From an uncultured Christensenella sp. (lineage in GTDB: Bacteria > Bacillota > Clostridia > Christensenellales > Borkfalkiaceae), in NCBI GenBank assembly GCA_910579705.1, contig CAJTUI010000017.1, positions 1 through 23,257 of the forward strand: DNA of 23,257 nt, in the 5' to 3' direction. This document shows positions 1-9,500 of this stretch, piece by piece. The first letter of the stretch is position 1. Every line of letters starts with the position of its first letter. The notes below the pieces were generated by a model. That model made no database searches, was not told the DNA's origin, and saw only the letters and a program-made list of their open reading frames with translations. The position numbers and the translations under genes are program-made.

Positions 1-249
1 CTTGTAGACAAGGTGTATGTTTACGGCGACCGCATAGAACTGATACTTCACTACACCGATCAACGCATAAAACCAAAACCTCAAATAGATAATAATGACG
101 AAAGCCCTGAAGGTAACGACCTTCGGGGCTCTCTTGTTTTTACGGCTATGACGTTGATAGATGAACTTTGGTTTAAGGGATTAAAGAAAAAAGACCTTGA
201 GCCGAAACTCAAAGGCACTCGCAATATGCTTGTCTATGTGGAGATTTAA
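1..249 (+). CDS. C-terminal end of a large serine recombinase (partial, 5' end outside window)
   Basis: The reading frame is open from base 1 and stops at 247-249. The first ~20 residues (VDKVYVYGDRIELILHYTD) match the beta-strand pattern that closes many large serine recombinases of Clostridia, so the catalytic and zinc-ribbon parts should lie left of the window. A 12-bp hairpin followed by a T-rich stretch (103-141) lies inside the frame, and the last ~35 residues (from MTLIDELWF) do not resemble a usual recombinase tail. The true recombinase may therefore have ended near the hairpin, with the present tail acquired by fusion. It faces the recombinases at the right edge, which run on the other strand. 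The family call is fairly safe; the exact natural end is not. Confidence 0.6.
   Translation, partial: LVDKVYVYGDRIELILHYTDQRIKPKPQIDNNDESPEGNDLRGSLVFTAMTLIDELWFKGLKKKDLEPKLKGTRNMLVYVEI
103..141 (+). terminator. Terminator-like hairpin inside the recombinase frame
   Basis: AGCCCTGAAGGT (103-114) pairs with ACCTTCGGGGCT (119-130) across a 4-base loop, with one G-T pair, and is followed by CTCTTGTTTTT. It has the form of an intrinsic terminator but sits inside an open frame. This suggests that the recombinase once ended here. Confidence 0.45.
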
Positions 250-293
250 GGGTAAAATGGCTATTTTTACTATAAAAAGGTGTTCTAACGAGG

Positions 294-518
294 TTAAGCA
301 AACGCAGAACTGCCGATAGAAGTCACGCCGTCGGGGATAATAAGTTCTGTCATTTCTGTTAGTTTTTGATTGCCTATATAAACTAAACTTTTGCTTAAAC
401 TGTTTAATCCATTAATACCGCACCAACTTGCCATATCGCCCGTATAGTTTACTCTCGTAAGTCCGCTGCAATTCTTAAACGCATCCCAGCCGATAGAAGA
501 TTTTATTTTGCCCGACAC
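294..518 (-). pseudogene. BspA-type leucine-rich-repeat surface protein, fragment truncated at both ends
   Basis: The frame reads IGWDAFKNCSGLTRVNYTG near its start and ELIIPDGVTSIGSSAFA just before its stop. These are hallmarks of the BspA/LRR_5 repeat of cell-surface proteins, in which 'IP.GVTSIG..AF..CS.L' recurs. Only about two repeats are present. The stop follows 'SSAFA' where another repeat should continue, and there is no signal peptide or convincing ribosome-binding site at the 5' end, which abuts the terminator of the neighbouring giant gene. The piece is best read as a relic left by rearrangement. The initiating ATG at 518 is probably not used. Confidence 0.6.
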
Positions 519-521
519 AAC

Positions 522-554
522 AAAACAGCCGCTTGCAACACAAGCGACCGTTTT
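522..554 (-). terminator. Probable terminator of the giant surface-protein gene
   Basis: CGCTTG (530-535) pairs with CAAGCG (541-546) around a 5-base loop. AAAAC (522-526) and GTTTT (550-554) extend the stem beyond a small internal loop. Read on the minus strand it lies about 20 bases after the stop codon and is followed by GTTTTG, a weak T-tract. Confidence 0.5.
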
Positions 555-571
555 ATTAAATTATTAAATAA

Positions 572-3500
572 TTAAACTTTTTTGACTTTTCCGCCCGTCA
601 AGGCAATCATTTTTATTGCTTCAAGCGAAAAATCCTGCGCTTCTACAATCAAAGGCTTTGAAAGCGATCCGCGGGCAAGCACCTTAATATAACCAACAGA
701 AGCGGGAATTAACTGTTTTTCTTTAAGCGTTTCGATATTGACAATTTCATTCTTCTCGAAGTTTGCTGAAAGCGTGTCAACGTTAATTATACCTTTTTTA
801 CCGCTCTTGGAAAGCTTGGGAGCCGTTGCGTCTTCAACATTTTCGATCAGAGACATAGCCACCTCGTCGTCAATAATGCTATTGACCTCAGCCGCGGAGA
901 TAAATTCACGACGGTTCTTGTCAACTTGACGTCGGCTGTACTTACGCATAAACGCCTCATAATCTTCTTTAGAAACAAGCTCTTTAATTAATTCGCGCTG
1001 TACAAGCGATTCCGTTGTATCGTAAGGCTGATAATAATCTACGCCCGCATTTTCACCTGCACTTAATCCCGCTTTTTCGGCGGCGGCTTTTATAAGGTCT
1101 ACCGCATATTTAAGTCTGCGGGTATTCTTGATACGATACAGGCACGGCACTTCGGCATATCTTTTTGCAAAGGACCGAACAACTTTATACTTTGTTCCCT
1201 CATATTCGTCGGGGTCAAGCGCAAGATACATACAGAGCGTCTTGCCGCGTATTACAAATTTTGCGAACTGAGCTCTGCCCGCATTTATGCTGTCATAGTT
1301 CCAAGAAACTCGGCTCCTGGTCTTTTCGTAACTTAAAACCTCATTTTTTAATTCGGTGTAATAACCTTTAACATCGTCCGAAGATTGAATAAGTTTTGCC
1401 GTAAACGATTTTTTATACCGTACAACTATCGCAAGCCCCACGCTTTCGTCTTTACCGATTAATATTCCGAAAGCCTCGTCATCTGATTCCGACAGGGGAA
1501 GTGACTCCTCGTTATCACCCTCTTCCTCAGGTTCTTCCTCTTCAAGATCATCCTCTTCTTCATCCTCAGGCTCGGGTTCAGGCTCGGGTTCGGGTTCAGA
1601 CTCGGGTTCGGGCTCTGGCTCGGGTTCAGGCTCGGGTTCGGGTTCAGGCTCGGGCTCGGGTTCGGGTTCGGGCTCTTCTTCAACCACCTCTTCCGCCGTC
1701 TCGGCAATAGCAAGCGTTTGCATAGACTCGTCGTCCAAATCAATAACTCTGCCATTTTGTTCAGGCTTTTCATCCTGCTTAGCAGATTCATTTTGCAAAT
1801 TATAAATATTGGTGACGTTAATAATGTTTGTAACTTGCTGTTCTTTCTGTTCATGCTGTTCGGAAATCTGTTCAGCTTTGTTACTCTTCTTTTTCCCAAC
1901 GGCAAAATAGATAATGTTGGCAACAAGAAGCACAAGCGCAAGACAAGACAAGCCGATTACGCCGTATAATTGCCCCGCAGGGTACGCCGCCGCTAAAAAC
2001 AGCGGCGCAACAGACGCTAATTTTTCCCCGCCTGACTTTTTTTCTCCTTCGCCTTTCTTTGCGTCGTCACCCGAATTGTCGGGAGTGTTGTCGGGCGAAG
2101 TTCCGCCTTTGCTATTCTTCTTTTTTCTGCTTATAACCTGCGCAACCAAGGCAACAGCGAGCAATCCGCTCACAACACCGAGCGCAATTATGTAAACGAC
2201 CAGAGTTGAAGCTTCCTTAACAAATATGAATTCACTGAGCGTATCCGATACAATAATAGCGTAGCCGTCTTTTACAGTAAACTGCACTTCCTGCGCCTTT
2301 CCGCCAACCATTTGATAAATCTTAAATCCGTTATCCGAAAGGGTTTCGGGAATGAGAAGTTTTATTATTACGTCTGACGTCGGCTGAACAATTTCGTCGC
2401 CGCGTTTAAGTATGACCTCATAAATAACTTCTATATTGTCGGAATTTACCGCAGAGGAATATTTGGCATAATCTTTCTCGTCAAGAATGTTAACGTAGAT
2501 CTTCAAGTCGGGGTCAAAACCGTTTTCGGAAGAAATATCAACCTCGTTACCTTTATTGCCATCTCCCGTTATCGTTATATCAATCTGAGAAGATTTAATC
2601 GTCAACGTTGCATAAATAGTCCTTGTAGTCTCTTCGTGATTTTCGTCACCGGCGCAGGTAATTACCGCATAAACCTTATAAATACCCGCATTTGTCTGCA
2701 TGTTGTAATCGCTTGCAATGCTTCCGTCTTCATTCTTGTAAACAATAGTAGCGCCTTCGGGCATTGTACCGTAAACCGCTATACTGCGCTCCTCGCCGTT
2801 GAACAAAAACGACGCGTCGTCCATTTTAATTCCGCTGAGGTCATAGCTTGCCTTAGCTATAACAATCGTAGCCGTTATAGGATCGGAAACAGTATATTTA
2901 TAGTTGTCGCTTTCCGCACAGGTGAACACGACTGATACAGTATACGTACCGGCGTTAACGCATTCCGCAACGGTTGAGCCGTCCTTGGTATAAGTTGTTG
3001 CAACCTGAACATAATCGGGCAAGCCGCTTTCATTATTAAGATTGGCTGAATGCTCCTTCCCGTCGTAAACGAAGTTAAATTCACTCTGAACAAAGCCCAT
3101 ATCACTGAAATCGTAGTTCGCCTTGTTGATTTTGAGCGAAGCCGTTCTTGAAGTTGTTGCCGCCGAATAATTTTCATTTCCCACAAACGTTATCAGAGCA
3201 TAAATTACATACGTTCCCGCATTTTTCTGACTGTTATAACCCAACGTATCTTCCGCATAGCCGCCAACCGACGAGTTATCGGCTCTGTAATATTTAACCG
3301 TGAACAATCCGTTATCGGGAATACCCGCAACGTTGAGCTCATAATACGACGCGTTGAAAGTCTGTTCATCATTGCTGAAAGTAATTCTGCTGAAATCGTA
3401 TTCCGCCTTGTTGATTTTAAGTGTAACCGCAAATGCCTTAGTAGTAGTTAAGTAGTTTGAACCTGCGGGCGCGTTATAACGCAACACTGCAACTATTTCG

Positions 3501-6500
3501 TACGTACCCGCGTTGGTTTGTCTGTTATAATTATCAACCGCCGGGTCATAGCTGTCAAGCTTGCCCGAATCCGCCTTGTAATAGCCGACAACTTCAACGT
3601 CCTCGGGAAGCTCGCCGAACTCAACGGCAAATTCGTTTCCTGTATAAGTTACTTCCTTGCCCGTCAGCGTTATTCCGTTAAAGGCGTATTTAACTGCTTT
3701 TATAACAATAGTAGTTGTAACCGTCGCCGTCGTTTCGTTATGGTTATCGTCCGCAGCCTTGGTCACGGTTGCCGTCAACGTGTAAGTTCCCGCGTCAACA
3801 GGACTACCTTTGATAGCCACACCGTTCTTTGAATATGCGTAAACAACTCTGACGCCCGAAAGTAAATTCGTCGAAAGCGTCACTTCGTGCGCGTTGCCGT
3901 TATAGTCGAATTCGTACTGCTCTTTGGCGAAAGTAATGTCTGACAGATTGTGCGCAGCCTTTTTAATAATAAGTTTAGCGGTCATCTCCGCAATGGCTTC
4001 GTGATTGCTGTCAACCGTAAATACGGCGTAAACCACATAACCCTTTTCATTGGCGTTTGTGTGAGCGTTGTAATCGCTACTTGTCTTATCTGCGTTCCAG
4101 TAACTAACCGTTACGCCTTCGGGAAGCCCCGAAACCTCGATAGTAAACTCTTCACCCGTATAAGTCTGTTCAACGTCCTCGAATTTCAGATTTGTAACGT
4201 CATAGCTTGCTTTTTCAATTGTAATTGCCGTCTCTCTTCTGCCGTTCTCGCCCGTACTATCGACAAGCTCGTAATTTGCAGTATCTTTTAAAGTTATGGT
4301 TGCGACAACCTTATATTCGCCTGCATTTATGACTGTATTGACGTTACTGCCGTCCTTAGTCACAGCATAAGCTACGTTAACAAGGTCTTTAACAGCGTCG
4401 TAGCCGTTCAACGCAGCCTTGTCAAGAATATCGGCTTTTTTATCGTTGCCGTCATACTCGGCGTTGTAATTGCAGGACAGCCCGGCGCCGCTTACGTTTA
4501 CCTGCGCTTTTGTTATTTTTACATTAAAGTAATATTCATCACTTGCGCCGTAAATATCATAGTTTTTGACGCTGAGACGGTAATGCACCTTGTAATCACC
4601 CGCGTTGCGGGGAACGATTCTTGTAGAAGCGGTATCCATATCATTCTTAGTCAGATAAGTGGACTCGCCCCAACGAGCTAATCTGAATGAAATTTCAGCC
4701 GTATAATAGCTGTCGTAAATTTCTTGATTCCAGATGCCCGTTCTTTCAACCTCGTCTGAATTGCTGAACGGATACGTGCCTTCGGGAAGCTCATACAGAT
4801 GCAAATCCCCATCGTACACGTGCGGATATTCTTTCCCTTTGATTTGATCGTCAATAGAGCTGAGTTGCGCATTGCCCACCGTAAAGGTGAATGTGCGCTG
4901 GAACGCCTGATAGGTTACGCCAATGTCGTCTCCGCCATTGGACGTATAGCTTGCAACCGATACCCGAAGCGCGTATTCGCCTGCGGGCATAGACTTGTTG
5001 ATGTAGTTTGCAAATTCCGAACTGCTAAACTGCCCTCCGATTTGCTTATCAGCCTGAATAATATTACCCGAATAAAGAGTAAACGTAATCAAATCGTCAG
5101 CCGAGCCGTGTTCAAGCGACGGCGCTTTTGCCGCGCACACCCCGCCGAACGTCCAGCCGTCAATACCGCCGTACTCCTTATTACTGTCTTCGGGGTCAAG
5201 CAAGCCGTTGTTTATGTCTACAATGTACCACGTCTTGGTTATAATCGCCTGATTGCCGTCTTGCAATATTTCTATAACCATATTGCGACCCGCTTCAAGC
5301 GTTGTAGAGCTGACGTACTTATAGTTTCCTTTTGCGGCTTCGGTAAGCGTTATAGTTGCCGTTGCCGTATACTTACCGACATTCGTTTCCGTACAACCAT
5401 CGTAAACCACGGAAGCGCGGTCAACATTAGTGTTAAAAATCTTAGGAATAGCGCCATTATTAAGAACTATTGTCAGCGAAGTATTTCTGTATCTAACTAT
5501 TGAACGGATCAACTCCCCATTCCCTTCAAGGGTCAGAGAAGAATCAGTCTGCCGTTCGTTAAAATAATAGTACTTGCCGCTTGCGTCTTTGTAAACCCAA
5601 CCGGTGCGGAGGTTACTTCCGTATTGATCAAGCGTCCAGTAATAGTTGTCTGCAAGATCGATTTCATAGGGCTTTACGGTTATGTTTACCGTCTTCCCCT
5701 CCGCGCCTGTAAGCGTGTAATTCTCATCTAGCAATTCGAATTTGAGCGTTGCGGTGTAGCTGCCGGCAGTAGTAATTCGATCTTCGCTGAATACAATATC
5801 CACGCTTACTATTTTCTCGTCGTAATTGCCTGTAACGACAATATCACTCATATGGTCGGCATTGTTAAATTCAAACTCGTACTCGGGCTTGTCGAAATTA
5901 ACGTCGTCTACGCTATAATTTTTACGCAAAATAGTTATAGTAGCCGTAACATTTTTAGACGTATCGTTATGGTTAACGTCGCCCGCTTTTGTAATTGTAG
6001 CGGTTACGGTATAAGTACCGGCGTCGGTCACGGAGCTTACAGGACTGCCGTTTTTGATATACCCATAAGTAACGGTAACTCCGTTTTCGTTTTCAAGCTT
6101 TACGTTGTGCACCTCATTGGGTTCATATATAAAAGTGTATTCTGTTTGTTCGAAACCGTATGCACCGAGATCCCAATCCACCTTATTGATTACGATTGTC
6201 GCGCTCCTCGTTTCAGCGGGATGATGCTCATTATAATTGCCGTCGCAAGTAAGCGTAGCAGTTACAGTGTATGTACCCGCGTCAGTGGGAACTTTACCTG
6301 CGTCAAGCGCCGCACCGTCCTTTTTATAGGTATAAGTTACGTGTGCATATAAAGGCACACCGCTGATTACTACCGTATGGGATTTGCCGTCATAATCAAA
6401 CTTGTACTCGGTCTTCTCAAAATCCAATCCCGAGAAATCGGGTTCAATTGTAAACGTTGCGCTGTATTTTCCTTCGCCTTCAAGCGAATAAGGGTCATAG

Positions 6501-9500
6501 TAATTTCCGCTGTTCGAACGTATATACGCATACACAGTGTAGACGCCGACGTTTTGCTGTTGGTTATAGCCGAACTGATCTTTGCTGTCATATGTAGATT
6601 TCTCGGAATAAACAACTTCGGCTTTTATACCGTCAAGCCCCGTAGGGAGCTCGCCCGTTACGGTAATGCTGTGCGTTTGTCCGTCATACTTGATTGTGTC
6701 ATCTGCAAACGATATACCGCTCAAATCATATTTTGCTTTGTCAATAGTAATTGTCTTTTCTCTTACAACTTGAACAGCGCCCGTACCACCGTCGCTAAGG
6801 CTGTAATTTTTGGCGTCTTGCAGGGTAATTGTAGCCTTTACGGTATACGTACCCGCATTGATAACGGAGTTTACAGGACTGCCGTTCTTGTCTGATATGC
6901 CGTAAACCACGCTGATTTTGCTGCTCAGGTCACCGCCAAGCGCAATCGTCAAGTCACTAATAATTGTGTCGTAATAGTTGCTATTATTATAAATCTTTGT
7001 ATACGCGGCGTCGGTAAACTTAACGGTCGTCACGTCTACTTCCTGCTTTATGATTTCAACAAGGAAATAGTAATCGTCTTGACCCAAAGAGCCGTACGTT
7101 GCATAGTTTTTCGCATTGAGCTGATAGTAAACTTTATAACCGTAAACGTTCACGCCGCCGTGCGTAAAAGACTTATCGGTTTCAACAACGTCGGGTTTAC
7201 TTCCTGACGCAAGATTACCCATTTCAGCTTCCGTGAGGAAGTTGTGCGTATTGCCCCAACGCTCCAACCGATAGGTTATTGCAGCCGCCGTATCATAAAG
7301 ATCATTGTATTTATCGCTTGCCCAAATTCCTACCCTTGTCGTTTCAAACGTTGCGGAAAGAGCCGCGTTGCTATGCAAATGCATTGCGCCGTCATAGGTA
7401 TACGAATAAAGCTCACCCTTTATTGCGTCGGATACGTTCATTTCAGCCGTTTTAACAGTGAACGTAAACGTGCGGCTGAAGCTTTGCGCCGTTATACCGT
7501 CGTCAGAAGTATATGCGCCGACATGCACAACCAATGAGTAAGAATTGGCGGGCATAGAATTGTTGATATATTTACCAAAATCACCGTAGACAATTTCCTT
7601 AGCGATTTCTTTCGCGTCGTTACCCGTTCCGAAATACAGGTCAAACGTAATCAACTCAGTTCCGCCCACTTCAAGCACGGGAGCTTTTGCCGTGCACTCC
7701 CCTCCGAACGTCCAACCGCTGATACCGCCGTACTCCGTTGTACTGTCTTCGGGGTCAACCAAGCCGTTACTGATTTGCGCGATATACCACTTCTTGGTTA
7801 TGGTTGCTGATTTACCGCCGTCAGCAACGTTTATCGTCATTCCACGGTCAGTGTAATCGGTTTCACTTACTTTGTAAACGTAGTTAACCTTATCATTTAG
7901 TATTATTTCCGCCGTTGCAGTGTATTCACCCATATCGCTGGCGGTATTATCAGTATATTTTACAGCCGCACGCGGATCGGAAGTCCCTGCTATGGTTGGA
8001 ATATTTCCGCCGTTGAGCCGTATAGTAACTTCTGTATTTCTGTATCTTACGATAGACCACTTGACGTTATCTGCTACAAGGGTCAATCCCGTCGTATCTA
8101 CCGCTTGTTCGAAGTATAAGTAGTTATTATCCGCGTCCTTATAAACGTAACCGTCGCGTAAATCGCTCGAATTATCATTATCTGTAAGACCGTTCAGCGT
8201 CCAGTAATAATCCTTTGACAGATCAATTTCTATCGGCTTTACCGTCAGAGTGAATTCATTGTTCGCAAATTCGTAGTCGCTATGAGAGCCGCTATGAGAG
8301 CCGAGCCGGAAAGTATATGTGCCCGAGTCTTTTATACTCGAAGCATTACCTCCACTGTAAGTCATCTGAACTCTGTTATCGAGCGCAGTTAATGAACAAA
8401 CGCCATTTGTATCCGCAGAGCTGTCATTCTCCGCGGCGTTATAGGTAAGCGTAATCAGATTCCTGTCGCCTGTGCCGTTAAAATTTCTCTCAGCGGAAGT
8501 TGTAGTTTTCCCGTTATATTGCCACGTTACCGCAGTCGGCTTTTTAGTAACTTCTAACGTGAAAGTTTTACTATACTTCTCGCCGTTTTCGGAATATGTA
8601 ACGGTCACTGTCTGTGAGCCGGCGTGAAGATATGAACTTTCAGCCGGATACGAAATCGTATAGTTGTCAGTCAACTCTTTACTGCCGTCCGAAAATACTT
8701 TATTAACGGTTATATCTTCTTTGGCAACCGTATCGAATGCGGTATATGACTTTGTCGGCTTAGTTACTTCAATGCCCGTAATCGTTATATCCTGAGTAAA
8801 ATGTGCAGTTATGGTTGTACCGCGCTGAGTTTTATTGTCCGCCGTTGCTTCGACAATTTCCCAACTGCCGAAGTTGTACCTATTTTCTGTATCGGGAGTT
8901 GCTGTTACCTTGTTTCCGTTAATTGTGATAGTATTGCCTGACTTTTCAATCGGATAAGAGTCCGAAACAGATAAATAAGATTTATCGACCGATCCGCCTC
9001 TATCCGAGACAAAATATACATTATAGGTGGCGGTAGAGCTTGTATCTATAGAAACCTCACCGTTCTCCAATTTAAAGGCGTACCCCGCGTCGGAAATGAA
9101 GTAATCGTTGATATCTCCGTCACCGCCGTGATAATTCTGCAAAAAGGATGGACTAGTCTGTATCGAGCCTGTGCTGTTGTACGCAATGCCAATTGAAGCG
9201 GCAGGCGTCAAAGAGTCGTACACTTCAATTTTATTATTATTAAAGACGTATACGTTGTTGAGTTCGTTCCCGCCTTTGTTTGTATTATTGGCTACTACGG
9301 GGCTGCCGGCAAAACCGACGACGCCTGAAGCACCTGTGGAAAGACCGCCGCCGTAATTGGCGCCGTTATATTCGATTCTTGCTGTTCCCTCGATAAAGAC
9401 GTATCCGTCGCGAGAGAAAAGACCGCCGCCGTATTCGGCCGTGTTACCCGCAAGCGTACCGCCGTCCATTAAAAGAACGCAGGACTTATTATCGACGTAA

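Noticed and set aside
1459..1941. 160-aa minus-strand frame rich in Asn-Pro-Ser
   Set aside because: It is the shifted frame of the Glu-Pro hexamer tract.
4799..6895. Long plus-strand open frames of 166-234 aa within the giant gene
   Set aside because: They are antisense to repetitive coding DNA, lack ribosome-binding sites and show no domain pattern.
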